Source of the DNA: Sphingobium faniae
GTDB lineage: Bacteria; Pseudomonadota; Alphaproteobacteria; Sphingomonadales; Sphingomonadaceae
Assembly (NCBI GenBank): GCA_900100475.1
Contig: FMTU01000005.1
Location: 62,001 to 126,000, forward strand
Length of the DNA: 64,000 bases
Direction of reading: 5' to 3'
Under the pieces are notes generated by a model. The model searched no databases. It was not told the DNA's origin and saw only the letters and a program-made list of their open reading frames with translations. Shown piece by piece: positions 15,417-23,849 of this stretch (position 1 is the first letter of the stretch; every line of letters begins with the position of its first letter). A program made the position numbers and the translations under genes.

Positions 15417-16421
15417 TCACGCCTGTCTGAACACTGCATCATCGAGCCGCCGCACGCGATGGGACGGCATGTCGTCGATCCGGCTCGTAATCTCATTTTC
15501 CGCCTTGGCCTGCCGTACGTTGCTGCCGGCGGGCACGCTCTGGGTCAGCCAGACATTGCCGCCGATCACCGATCGGCTGCCCACGATCACCCGGCCCAAA
15601 ATCGTGGCCCCGGCATAGATCACCACTGCATCCTCGATCACCGGATGGCGCGGCCGCGCCTTTTCCAGCGACCTTGCCTCGCCCGCCGAAAAACTCCGCG
15701 CGCCCAGCGTCACGCCTTGATACAGCCGCACATGGTTGCCGATGATCGCCGTTTCGCCGACCACCACGCCGGTGCCATGGTCGATGAAGAAATGATGTCC
15801 GATGCTCGCGCCCGGATGGATGTCGATCCCGGTCCTGGAATGGGCGACCTCCGAAATGATCCGCGCCACCAGAGGCGCGCCCAGTCCATATAGCGCATGG
15901 GCCAGCCGATGATGGATGATCGCAAGGATGGAAGGGTAACAGATCAGCACCTCGTCCACGCTGCGCGCCGCCGGGTCGCCGGCGAAGGCCGCTTTGACAT
16001 CGGTGTCGAGCAGCACGCGCAATTCCGGCAGGCCCGCCGCGAAAGCAGCGATGATCCGCGCAGCCTCCGCATCCAGTTGCTGCGCCGACCCGTCCGGGAA
16101 GGCGTAGTGCAATTCCAGCCGGATTTGCCCGTAAAGCCTGCTGAGCGAGGTCTGGAGCGTTTCCGCGACGAACGCGTCCTCATTGTCGATCCGCACGAAG
16201 CTCGGCCCCAGCCGCAACGGGAACAGCGCCCCGCACAGCGACATCATGATCTTCGATATGTCGCCGCGCGAGGGGAAGCCGACGCCGCCATATTCGCTAT
16301 GGTGCCGCTGCTCCTGACGCCAGTGCGCCCGCGCCGCCGCCAGATCGCGGACCAGCCCGTCAATGTCCCAATAATGCCCGTCGTCGCGGGGGGAGGGGAG
16401 GGAGATATCTTCTTCGCTCAT
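15417..16421 (-). CDS. epsC: Serine O-acetyltransferase, EpsC type
   Basis: This enzyme makes O-acetylserine from serine and acetyl-CoA, the first step of cysteine synthesis. The ATG at 16421 gives about 334 residues, the size of EpsC/SrpH-type enzymes that have a longer N-terminal helical domain than CysE. The C-terminal half holds the left-handed beta-helix hexapeptide repeats: TGIDIHPGASIGHHFFIDHG (catalytic His/Asp region), GVVVGETAIIGNHVRLYQGV and VIYAGATILGRVIVG. Upstream AT-rich DNA carries a palindrome at 16499-16512 that may regulate it in response to sulfur supply. A longer upstream frame exists but would run through that control region. Confidence 0.9.
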   Translation of the reverse strand: MSEEDISLPSPRDDGHYWDIDGLVRDLAAARAHWRQEQRHHSEYGGVGFPSRGDISKIMMSLCGALFPLRLGPSFVRIDNEDAFVAETLQTSLSRLYGQIRLELHYAFPDGSAQQLDAEAARIIAAFAAGLPELRVLLDTDVKAAFAGDPAARSVDEVLICYPSILAIIHHRLAHALYGLGAPLVARIISEVAHSRTGIDIHPGASIGHHFFIDHGTGVVVGETAIIGNHVRLYQGVTLGARSFSAGEARSLEKARPRHPVIEDAVVIYAGATILGRVIVGSRSVIGGNVWLTQSVPAGSNVRQAKAENEITSRIDDMPSHRVRRLDDAVFRQA

Positions 16422-16498
16422 ATGCCTGTCATGTCCGGTCCTGCCATTCCCCGGCACCGGGGCGAGGGCGCATGGATGATCATGGCGGGCGATGGAAT

Positions 16499-16512
16499 TA
16501 AAGTCTACTTTA
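16499..16512. promoter_or_regulatory. Palindrome TAAAGT-CT-ACTTTA, candidate operator of epsC
   Basis: A perfect 6+6 bp inverted repeat with a 2-bp spacer lies about 78-91 bp upstream of the epsC ATG in the only AT-rich stretch of this region (16496-16530). It is followed by ATTAATAGAG. Symmetry and position suggest a binding site, perhaps for an Rrf2- or LysR-type sulfur regulator (inference). Confidence 0.45.
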
Positions 16513-16576
16513 TTAATAGAGATAAAATCTTGCGACTGGAACAGCTTTGCTATGATGCTCCTGTCCGCGCACCCTG

Positions 16577-16670
16577 GAGCGATTTGCAAGCGATCGCTGG
16601 TCAAGAAATCGCGGCAAACAAAGGGATTTAGAGCGGCGATCTGACCCCATCAGATCGAAAGCCGCTCTAA
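16577..16670. repeat. Double-hairpin intergenic repeat, copy 3
   Basis: Hairpin A keeps its outer arms GCGATTT/AAATCGC but has lost about 10 bp of the inner stem-loop (AGCGATCGCT remains). Hairpin B is complete: TAGAGCGGC/GCCGCTCTA outside and GATCTGA/TCAGATC inside. The linker GGCAAACAAAGGGATT is nearly identical to copy 1. Its right end supplies the TAG stop of the leftward XRE regulator gene. Confidence 0.82.
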
Positions 16671-18079
16671 ACCCGGCGGAACGGAAACGGACTTACCGTC
16701 CGCTCATAACCATGCAGGTCGAGCGCGCGCGTCACTGGCGGCAAGGCGCGGTCCGGGCATCCGCGCCGCTCGCACAAATGGCAGGCCGGGCCGACCTCGG
16801 TCGCCGCCTCCTTCTCCACGTCGATCCCGTCCGCATGGACCAGGCGGCCGGCATGTTTCGTTTCGCAGCCCAGCGCGATCACCGGCCGCGCCCGCGCATC
16901 GGGCGCGCCCTCGACGGTCAATGTCTGGAAAAAGGTCAGGAATCGCCGCCCGTCCACCGTCTCGATCATTTGCCGTCCCCATTGATCGGACGGGCCGGCC
17001 CCATGCGCGTCCCAGCGCGGGCAGGTGCCGGTCAGCCGCGCGAACGGCCATGCCTCTCCATCGAAACGTTTGGAGACGATCCCCGCCCGGTTGAGCTTCG
17101 CCATGAAGAAGGGAACGCCTCGCGCCCCGGTCCGGTTGAGGCTGGTCAGCCGGTGCGCCAGTTGCTCGCCCGACACGCCGAAGCGCGCCCGCAGCAGCGG
17201 CAGGTCGTAGCGGCTCTGCTCCGCCGCCTGCCGAAACCTGTCATAGGGCATGATGAGCGCGGCGGCGGCATAGTTGGTGAACGCGATGGTGGCGAGGCGG
17301 CGGCTGTCCTCGTCCGGCGGGGCGGCGCGCTTCACCTGCGCGGCGATGGTTTCCGCCATTTCCTGCGAGCAAAGATGATAAGCGAGCGCGAACAGCCGCC
17401 CCGACGCGGGCAGCCGCTCGTTCAACAGCAGGCGGCGGCGGTGCATGTCATAATGGCGCAGCGTGCCCGCCAGCACATCGGCGCGGACCACCTGCGCGCC
17501 CATATTGTGCAGCGTCCTCAGGCGCGCGCGCAGGTCCGCCTGCATCACGGCCGGGTCGTCGCTCATCTCGACGGCAAGGGCCTCGGCGGTGGCGTCGATC
17601 TCCGCGAAATGATTGCCTGCCCGCGCGATCGTTTCGCGCAGCCAGTCGATCGGCGCCAGCAGCGGGGCAGGGGCGGCGCCCGCTTCCATCTGATCCGGCA
17701 GGCGGCGCAGGTCGCTCAGCGCGCGATAGAAGCGGGCGATGGCCTCGCCGACGCCCGGATAATTTTCCGCGACCTCCAGCACCTCGTCCTTCGCGATGCC
17801 GATGTCGCGCACCAGCGCATCGGACAGGATCTCGCCCAGCGCGTTCGCCGCGCCTTCCTGCGTGCTGGCGACGAAATCGCGAATGTCGATGTCATATGTG
17901 TTGGCGAGCCGCAGCAGCATCTGCGCCGTCAGCGGCCGCTGGTTGCGCTCCAGATGGTTGAGATAGCTGGGCGAAACCCCCAGTTCCTCCGCCATCCGCG
18001 TCTGGTTCAACCCCAGTTCCCGCCGCAACACGCGCAGCTTGGGGCCCAGGTAGAGCTTGCGATCCGAAACATCCGCCAT
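16667..18079 (-). CDS. XRE-family regulator of the ScfR/RamB type
   Basis: This 470-residue protein opens with a Cro/C1-type helix-turn-helix: LGLNQTRMAEELGVSPSYLN, then LERNQRPLTAQMLLRLA. The middle corresponds to the IrrE/ImmA-like domain (DUF955), apparently without a functional HExxH metalloprotease motif. The C-terminus holds the DUF2083 cysteine cluster CHLCERRGCPDRALPP. Proteins with this layout regulate short-chain fatty acyl-CoA, glyoxylate or methylcitrate metabolism (ScfR, RamB, PrpC-associated regulators). No such target genes lie next to it, so the target here is unknown. The stop codon is inside repeat copy 3. Confidence 0.88.
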   Translation of the reverse strand: MADVSDRKLYLGPKLRVLRRELGLNQTRMAEELGVSPSYLNHLERNQRPLTAQMLLRLANTYDIDIRDFVASTQEGAANALGEILSDALVRDIGIAKDEVLEVAENYPGVGEAIARFYRALSDLRRLPDQMEAGAAPAPLLAPIDWLRETIARAGNHFAEIDATAEALAVEMSDDPAVMQADLRARLRTLHNMGAQVVRADVLAGTLRHYDMHRRRLLLNERLPASGRLFALAYHLCSQEMAETIAAQVKRAAPPDEDSRRLATIAFTNYAAAALIMPYDRFRQAAEQSRYDLPLLRARFGVSGEQLAHRLTSLNRTGARGVPFFMAKLNRAGIVSKRFDGEAWPFARLTGTCPRWDAHGAGPSDQWGRQMIETVDGRRFLTFFQTLTVEGAPDARARPVIALGCETKHAGRLVHADGIDVEKEAATEVGPACHLCERRGCPDRALPPVTRALDLHGYERTVSPFPFRRV

Positions 18080-18200
18080 ACCGACATAATGTCAAATAAT
18101 GACAATATGAACAAGTCTTCTCATGACACGCCGTCTCTAATCGCTCTTCCCTCTCCCTCTCGTTCGTGGTTTCTCAACCCATCCCAGGAAAGGAACGACG

Positions 18201-18380
18201 ATGACCGACACGCCCCAGCCCGAATCCCAGCCCCAGCCCGCCCGTTCGCGCGCGGTTTTCTCGCAGGAAGATTTCAGCCTGATCCGCACCGCCATCGCCC
18301 ATTATCTGCGCGAGGTTCAGGACAAGCCGGAGTCGGTCAAATACGCCAATCTCTATCACCGCCTCGGCCGCGTGGCCTGA
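18201..18380 (+). CDS. Small conserved-looking protein, 59 residues
   Basis: The ATG at 18201 follows AGGAAAGGAACGACG, a strong ribosome-binding site. The N-terminus is rich in Pro/Gln, followed by a compact helical segment (FSQEDFSLIRTAIAHYLREV) and YANLYHRLGRVA. No domain is recognised. It stands alone between the divergent XRE regulator and a convergent terminator 19 bp downstream. The ribosome-binding site, terminator and amphipathic helix all argue for a real gene. Function unknown. Confidence 0.7.
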   Translation: MTDTPQPESQPQPARSRAVFSQEDFSLIRTAIAHYLREVQDKPESVKYANLYHRLGRVA

Positions 18381-18398
18381 CGGCTCGGTTCGGGAGGA

Positions 18399-18432
18399 GG
18401 AAGGCGCGGCGGACGACCAGCCGCGCCTTTTC
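18399..18432. terminator. Bidirectional terminator
   Basis: Stem AAGGCGCGGC/GCCGCGCCTT with A-rich and T-rich flanks, between the 59-residue gene (+) and the phosphate transporter gene (-). Confidence 0.75.
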
Positions 18433-18437
18433 GCTTG

Positions 18438-19439
18438 TCAGAACAAACGGGTCAGTTCGTAAAAGGCCCCGCCGATCAGCGCTGCGGCGGGCAGGGTGAT
18501 GATCCAGGCGACGACGATGCTTGACGCCACATTCCATCGCACCGCCGACAGCCGCCGCGAAGCCCCCACGCCCACGATGGCGCCGGTGATGGTGTGGGTC
18601 GTCGAAACCGGCACGCCCAGATGCGTCGCCATGAACAGCGTGATCGCCCCGCCCGTCTCCGCGCAGAAGCCCTGCGCCGGAGAGAGCCGCGTGATCTTCG
18701 ATCCCATGGTGTGCACGATCTTCCACCCGCCCAGCAGCGTGCCGATGGCCATCGCCGCCTGACAGGAGATCACGACCCAGAAGGGCACATGGAAACCGCC
18801 CTCCAGCATCCCCTGCGAATAGAGCAGCACGGTGATGACGCCCATGGTTTTCTGCGCGTCATTGCCGCCATGCCCCAATGAATAGAGCGAGGCGGAAACC
18901 AGTTGCAGCTTGCGGAATACCCGATCCGCGCCCTGCGGCGAGAAGCGCCGGAACACCCAACTGATGAGAAGCACCAGAAACAGCGCGAGCACCAGTCCGA
19001 TGGCGGGTGACATGACGATGGCGGCGCTGGTCTTGAACACGCCGCTCCACACCACGGCGGACAGCCCCGCCTTGGCCGTGCCCGCGCCCAGAAGCCCGCC
19101 GATCAACGCATGGCTGGAGGAAGACGGGATGCCCAATGCCCAGGTGATAAGGTTCCACGCAATCGCGCCCATCAGCGCGCCGAAGATCACCTGCGGATCA
19201 ATGATGTTCGCCTCCACGATCCCCTTGCCCACCGTTTCCGCGACATGCAGCCCGAAGAAGAGGAAGGCGATGAAATTGAAGAAGGCCGCCCACGCCACCG
19301 CATATTGCGGCTTCAGCACCCGTGTCGAAACGACAGTGGCGATGGAGTTGGCCGCGTCATGCAGGCCGTTGAGAAAATCGAAGGCCAGCGCGATGCCGAT
19401 CAGCGCGATCAGCAACGGAAAGGCGATATGCGCTTCCAT
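18438..19439 (-). CDS. pit: PiT-family inorganic phosphate transporter
   Basis: This cation-coupled low-affinity phosphate permease has 333 residues. The two inverted family signatures are present: FLNGLHDAANSIATVVSTRV near residue 25 and SLGHGGNDAQKTMGVI near 190. Many hydrophobic membrane segments lie between and around them (for example IGLVLALFLVLLISWVF). It lies 26 bp after the NUDIX-DUF47 gene in the same direction. DUF47 (PhoU-like) genes are the standard partner of pit genes and modulate phosphate uptake, so the pair is an operon. The convergent terminator at 18399-18432 closes it. Confidence 0.95.
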   Translation of the reverse strand: MEAHIAFPLLIALIGIALAFDFLNGLHDAANSIATVVSTRVLKPQYAVAWAAFFNFIAFLFFGLHVAETVGKGIVEANIIDPQVIFGALMGAIAWNLITWALGIPSSSSHALIGGLLGAGTAKAGLSAVVWSGVFKTSAAIVMSPAIGLVLALFLVLLISWVFRRFSPQGADRVFRKLQLVSASLYSLGHGGNDAQKTMGVITVLLYSQGMLEGGFHVPFWVVISCQAAMAIGTLLGGWKIVHTMGSKITRLSPAQGFCAETGGAITLFMATHLGVPVSTTHTITGAIVGVGASRRLSAVRWNVASSIVVAWIITLPAAALIGGAFYELTRLF

Positions 19440-19465
19440 ATAATGGGCTTTCGTCCGCTGTCCGG

Positions 19466-20581
19466 TCAGGCGTGGTCGATGACCAGGCCGGAAATCTCGT
19501 TGGCGACGTCCTCGAAGCGGTCTGTCACCTTTTCCAGATGGGCGTAGATTTCATTGCCGACGATGAAGTCCATCGGATTGCCCTGCCGCGCCTGATTATA
19601 GAGTATCTTGAGGCCCGCTTCATGCAGCGTGTCCGCATGGCCTTCCAGCGTCACCAGCCGCTCGGTCAGTTCATGCAGCCGTGCCGCATTCAGGTTCAGC
19701 GAGCGCAGTAGCGGTATCGCTTCCTCCGTGATGCGCGCGCATTCGACGATCAGGGCGCTCATATCCTGCATCTGGGAGGTGAATTCCCGGACCTCGAACA
19801 GCGCGACCGCCTTGGCCGTCTGGTTCATCTGGTCGATGGCGTCGTCCATGACGCCGATCAGATCGGTGATGGCGCTGCGGTCGAAGGGCGTGACGAAGAT
19901 ACGGCGCACATCCAGCAACACCTCGCGGATGATGTCGTCCGCTTCATGCTCGCGCTCGGCAATTTCCTTGATATGGACATCCATGTCCGGGCCGCCCTTC
20001 AGCAGCCGGGCGAGCGCATCGGCTCCGGCGACGAGGGTCGCGGCATGATCTTCGAACTGTTCGAAGAATCGACCCTGTTTGGGCATGAGCGCGTGAAACC
20101 AGCGCAGCATTGCTATCCTTTCGGTTCGCTTGTCCCTGAGCCACAAAAGTATCCGCGCGAACCAGCCGGGGTTCCTGGGCGGTTCGCGGAAAGTGGCTAT
20201 GATGGATTGAAGATCGGGTTCGTCGACGGCTTTCGCCGCGTCCGCCACGGGGAACCAGCGCAATTCGCGCTGTCCCTTTTCCGGCCAGTGGCTCAGATGA
20301 TCGGTGACGGCCAGCGGAAAGACTTCGACGACCGCTTCGCGCGTGTCGCCCCTGCGCCGCCGCTTGTCATAGCGATAACGGCCGATCGGCGCGGGGCAGG
20401 CGATGCCGTGGATGCCCGCTTCCTCATAGGCTTCGACCTCGGCGGCGCGGTGGCCGGCCAACCCCTTGATCCGGTTGCCCTTGGGGATCACCCAGCGCCC
20501 TGTATCGCGCGAGGTGATGAGCAAAATCCGCATCGACCCGTCGGAATCGGTGGCATAGGGAAGCGCGGCGATCTGGCGCAT
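19466..20581 (-). CDS. NUDIX hydrolase-DUF47 (PhoU-like) fusion protein
   Basis: One 371-residue frame joins two domains usually encoded apart. Residues 1-135 are a NUDIX domain: WVIPKGNRIKGLAGHRAAEV followed by EAYEEAG, the NUDIX box variant of diphosphoinositol polyphosphate phosphohydrolase-like enzymes. Residues 158-371 are DUF47, beginning MLRWFHALMPKQGRFFEQFE, exactly like the N-terminus of stand-alone DUF47 proteins. At the junction AAAGGATAGCA precedes the internal ATG at 20110, so DUF47 may also be made separately. With the pit gene downstream, a role linking phosphate uptake with phosphate-rich signalling or waste nucleotides is likely (inference). Confidence 0.9.
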   Translation of the reverse strand: MRQIAALPYATDSDGSMRILLITSRDTGRWVIPKGNRIKGLAGHRAAEVEAYEEAGIHGIACPAPIGRYRYDKRRRRGDTREAVVEVFPLAVTDHLSHWPEKGQRELRWFPVADAAKAVDEPDLQSIIATFREPPRNPGWFARILLWLRDKRTERIAMLRWFHALMPKQGRFFEQFEDHAATLVAGADALARLLKGGPDMDVHIKEIAEREHEADDIIREVLLDVRRIFVTPFDRSAITDLIGVMDDAIDQMNQTAKAVALFEVREFTSQMQDMSALIVECARITEEAIPLLRSLNLNAARLHELTERLVTLEGHADTLHEAGLKILYNQARQGNPMDFIVGNEIYAHLEKVTDRFEDVANEISGLVIDHA

Positions 20582-20671
20582 TACCAGATACGTCCCTTGT
20601 CAGTCCCTGTGCTCATGTTCGCCATGGGGCGCCTTGTAACGAAATTGTCACATAGCGCAATTGGCTCTCGA

Positions 20672-22789
20672 TCAGATCGACAGGCGCGCCGTCAGGCGGA
20701 TGTCGCGCCCGGCAAGCGGGGCATAATCCTTGAGGAAGCTGGCATGGCGCCGTGCTTCTACGTTGAAGATGTTGTTCGCCGACAGGGTAAGCGTCGTGCG
20801 GTCATTATCCTTGAGCGGTTTCCAGGACAGGGACGCGTTGATCAGGGTGAAGCCCTTGGTCGGCGTTTCGGTTTGCGCGATGCGGTCCTGCTTGAAACTA
20901 TGCTCCACCTCGCCGCGCAGGCTGAGGCGGTCGCCCTGGAACTCCAGGCCGCCCAGCAGGCGCAGCGGCGGAATGCGCGGCGCGGGGCCGCTTTCCTTGA
21001 TCGTCGCGCGGACATAGTCGGCGACGCCGTCCAGATGGACCTTGTAGCCGCCAACCTCGCCCAGTGTGACGGACCCTTCCGCCTCGAAGCCCCAATAGCG
21101 GGCATCGGCCTGTGAATATTGATAGCAGGGGAATTCCAGTTCCTCGCCGCCATTCACCGCCATGCAGGCCGCGTCATCGACCAGCGCGTCATAGATATAG
21201 CCGTCGAACCAGTTGTGATAGGCCGACAGGGAGAAGGTGTAGCCCGTTCCTTCCCCGCGCAGCGTGCCTTCGACGCCCCAGCTCTTTTCCTTGCTAAAGC
21301 CGGGATTGCCCAGTTCGAACGCCTGTGTGCCCGCATGATTGCCGCGTGCGAACAGTTCTTCGGCGGACGGCGCGCGCTCGGTGCGGGACAGGTTCACGCC
21401 CACGCGCCACCCGGTCGCGACTTCCTGACTGATGCCCGCCGATCCCGAGAAGGCGTTGAAGTTGCGCTTATAGGCTGGATTGAACAGTGTCGCATCCGCC
21501 ACCGCGCTGACGTCGGTATGTTCATAGCGCCCGCCCAGTTCGGCGCGGGTCGACCCGAAGTCCAGCGATTGCAGGGTGAAGAGGCCGAATTGCTCGGTCC
21601 GGTTCCTGGGCAGGAATTTTTCCTCGCCCTCTATATGGAAATCGCGAGCGAAGAATTGCGCGCCTATCGCGCCGTCCCAGCCGCCACGCCTGGCCTGCAC
21701 CAGTTCCAGCCGGGATTCGATCGACTGGTTGTAGAAAGTTGTCCCGACCTCGCCCGATTCCTCGATTTCCTGATGCCGATAGTCGGCGAAGCCCGCGCGC
21801 AGCCGGATGGTCTCCAGGAAGCCGCCATTCACCGGCACTTCGGCGCGCAGGTCGGCGCGGTCCTGCTTCATGTGGAGGCGAACCTGCTCGGCCTCTTCGC
21901 CCGGTTCGAGCGCATAGCGCACCGGCACGCCATAGAAATTGTCGGTGTGCGTGACCGAAAAGCCCAGATTGCCGCCATCGGTGATGAGCGCCGCGCCGCC
22001 CGACACTTCCCACGTCTTCGCCGCGCTGTTGGGCAGTTTGCCGCGCAAGCCGGCTAGTTTCTCGATTTCCGGATCGCCGCTCGCGGCAGCATGCGCGCGC
22101 AGGGCAGGGGGCAGGATATAGCTGCCGGTGTCGAGATTTCCGGATCTGGAATAGCTGCCGTCGAAATGGACGACCAGCTTTTCCCCGATAGGCGCTTCGA
22201 TCTCGCCCGACGCCGTGCGTTCGTTCGCGGCGCTGCCATAGGTGGCGATCCCGTCCACATGGATCGGTTCATCGGGCACACGGCGTGGAATGCGGCTGTC
22301 GATGACATTGACCACGCCGCCAATGGCCGAAGATCCGTAGAGCAGGGCGGCGGGGCCGCGCAGCACCTCGATCCGATCGGCGGTCAGCGGGTTGATGGCG
22401 ACGGCATGGTCGACCGAGGTGTTCGACACGTCGAAACTGCCGATGCCGTCGGTCAGGATGCGGACGCGCTCTCCCTGCATGCCACGCAGGATGGGGCGCG
22501 ACGCATTGGGACCGAAGGACGTGGCGGAAACGCCCGGCTGACGCGCCAGAGTTTCACCGATGGTCGGGCGCAGCGCCCGCGTCAGGGCTTGCCCGGTCAC
22601 GACTGACGTGCCCGACAATATATCGCCCTGCCGCCGGGGAATAAGGGCCGTCACGACGATGTCGGCGCGCAGGTCATGATAGGCCCGGCCATCGCCGCTG
22701 GAATCGGGAGCGGATTGGGCGAGGGCCGGAAGGGTGAGGCAAATCGCGGACAACGCGCAACCAGCGCGCAGCGACGTGGAAAGGAACAT
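20672..22789 (-). CDS. TonB-dependent receptor, ZnuD-like (TBDR 4)
   Basis: From the ATG at 22789 (AAGGAC upstream) the protein has about 705 residues. The signal peptide ends near PALAQS. The plug carries RPTIGETLARQPGVSATSFG, GPNASRPILRGMQGERVRIL and RGPAALLYGSSAIGGVVNVI, the pattern of the ZnuD group of zinc receptors rather than of the other TBDRs here. Zinc receptors often have His/Asp/Glu-rich loops, but these are modest here. A perfect 15-bp palindrome upstream fits a Zur box. Zinc import is therefore the leading idea; copper is an alternative. The longer frame to 23110 runs through that operator and is rejected. Confidence 0.88.
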   Translation of the reverse strand: MFLSTSLRAGCALSAICLTLPALAQSAPDSSGDGRAYHDLRADIVVTALIPRRQGDILSGTSVVTGQALTRALRPTIGETLARQPGVSATSFGPNASRPILRGMQGERVRILTDGIGSFDVSNTSVDHAVAINPLTADRIEVLRGPAALLYGSSAIGGVVNVIDSRIPRRVPDEPIHVDGIATYGSAANERTASGEIEAPIGEKLVVHFDGSYSRSGNLDTGSYILPPALRAHAAASGDPEIEKLAGLRGKLPNSAAKTWEVSGGAALITDGGNLGFSVTHTDNFYGVPVRYALEPGEEAEQVRLHMKQDRADLRAEVPVNGGFLETIRLRAGFADYRHQEIEESGEVGTTFYNQSIESRLELVQARRGGWDGAIGAQFFARDFHIEGEEKFLPRNRTEQFGLFTLQSLDFGSTRAELGGRYEHTDVSAVADATLFNPAYKRNFNAFSGSAGISQEVATGWRVGVNLSRTERAPSAEELFARGNHAGTQAFELGNPGFSKEKSWGVEGTLRGEGTGYTFSLSAYHNWFDGYIYDALVDDAACMAVNGGEELEFPCYQYSQADARYWGFEAEGSVTLGEVGGYKVHLDGVADYVRATIKESGPAPRIPPLRLLGGLEFQGDRLSLRGEVEHSFKQDRIAQTETPTKGFTLINASLSWKPLKDNDRTTLTLSANNIFNVEARRHASFLKDYAPLAGRDIRLTARLSI

Positions 22790-22836
22790 GCGTCTGGTGT
22801 CCTTGAAAGTGGCGGAGGTGCGGCCTCTTAGCATGA

Positions 22837-22851
22837 TGATATAATATATCA
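22837..22851. promoter_or_regulatory. Candidate Zur box TGATATAATATATCA
   Basis: A perfect 15-bp palindrome (odd centre) lies 48-62 bp before the ZnuD-like receptor ATG. It resembles the AT-rich palindromic Zur sites of alphaproteobacteria and sits where a promoter -10/-35 would be expected. The call follows from symmetry plus the downstream gene. Confidence 0.55.
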
Positions 22852-23061
22852 ACTCAACGATGAAACTTTTGAGATGAAGTGAGAGCGGTAGTCGTGAGGT
22901 CGGCATGAAGCGGCGGCGATCGCGATGGGGCATCGCGCATGGACCCGGACGAGCGCCATACGACGCCGGAGGCTTTCCCCATGGTGGCGTGGAGAAGGGT
23001 GGGGGCAAGATCGCGGTGATAGAGGCTGGCGGATGTCCATCCATGCGCCGGGACTGAATAT

Positions 23062-23685
23062 TCAGCCGGTTTTGTTCGCCAGTGCCCGTAATACCTGCTG
23101 GTACTTCCAATCGATAATCTTCTTCGCGCCCTTCGCGTCCGAATTGGCGAGCCGCGCCACCAGTTCATCATATTTCGATGATGCGTTCACCCACTCGATC
23201 GTGCCCACCGTGGCCGTCAAATGGCTATGATAGACCGAATATCTTGCCCTTTTGAGAGTATCTATCAGGAAATTATTATGGGACCCCATGGTCATCTCGG
23301 TTTGGAACGCATGCAATTCCCTGATGATGGCAAGGGTATCCTTATTGTGTCGCGCTTGATTAATGCAAGCGACCCTTTTTTCCAGGAGGCTGATCGTTGC
23401 GGCGCGATCCTCGCATTCCAGCAAATCGTCGATCGCAACCTTGAAGAGTGCCAGCAGCACTTTCTGCAACCCAATAATTTCGCGCGGACTTATGCGGCGA
23501 ACCCGCGCGCTGCTATGGGGGACAAGTTCCACCAGGCCGTCGCCGGCAAGCGTGCGAAGAGCCTCTCGTACAGGTACTTTCGAAACGCCGAATATATCGG
23601 ATAGATCCTTTTCGACCAAACGCTGACCAGGTCTCAATTCGCCGGAATTAATCATCAACCGGATTTGCTCGGCAACGCTCGTCAT
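23062..23685 (-). CDS. GntR/FadR-type transcriptional regulator (GntR 3)
   Basis: The 207-residue protein begins directly with the winged helix-turn-helix: LRPGQRLVEKDLSDIFGVSK, then VREALRTLAGDGLVELVPHS. The C-terminal helices fit a short FCD-like domain. It is divergent from the phosphotransferase 2 operon, 164 bp away, with a shared operator-like repeat at 23814-23828. It should therefore regulate that operon and itself. It resembles GntR 1 and GntR 2 in layout, each sitting next to a receptor/kinase/DUF7064 group. Confidence 0.9.
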   Translation of the reverse strand: MTSVAEQIRLMINSGELRPGQRLVEKDLSDIFGVSKVPVREALRTLAGDGLVELVPHSSARVRRISPREIIGLQKVLLALFKVAIDDLLECEDRAATISLLEKRVACINQARHNKDTLAIIRELHAFQTEMTMGSHNNFLIDTLKRARYSVYHSHLTATVGTIEWVNASSKYDELVARLANSDAKGAKKIIDWKYQQVLRALANKTG

Positions 23686-23813
23686 TCAACTTCTCAATTT
23701 TTCTCTGACGGATGGGTGATCCCGCCGAGGATACATCAGTTCAGCGAACGGCGTCAAACAGCGCCATGGCAGGTCGGTCCTTGCCTCGAGCTTGACTGGA
23801 TAACAAAAAGAGA

Positions 23814-23828
23814 ATACCAAATCGGTAT
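23814..23828. promoter_or_regulatory. Operator-like repeat ATACC-N5-GGTAT over a promoter
   Basis: The inverted repeat ATACC-AAATC-GGTAT overlaps the -10 region of a plausible rightward promoter: TTGACT at 23792-23797, a 17-bp spacer, then TACCAA. It lies between GntR 3 and phosphotransferase 2 and has the size and symmetry of GntR/FadR operators. Confidence 0.5.
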
Positions 23829-23849
23829 ACGATATGAGGGGGAATAGGG

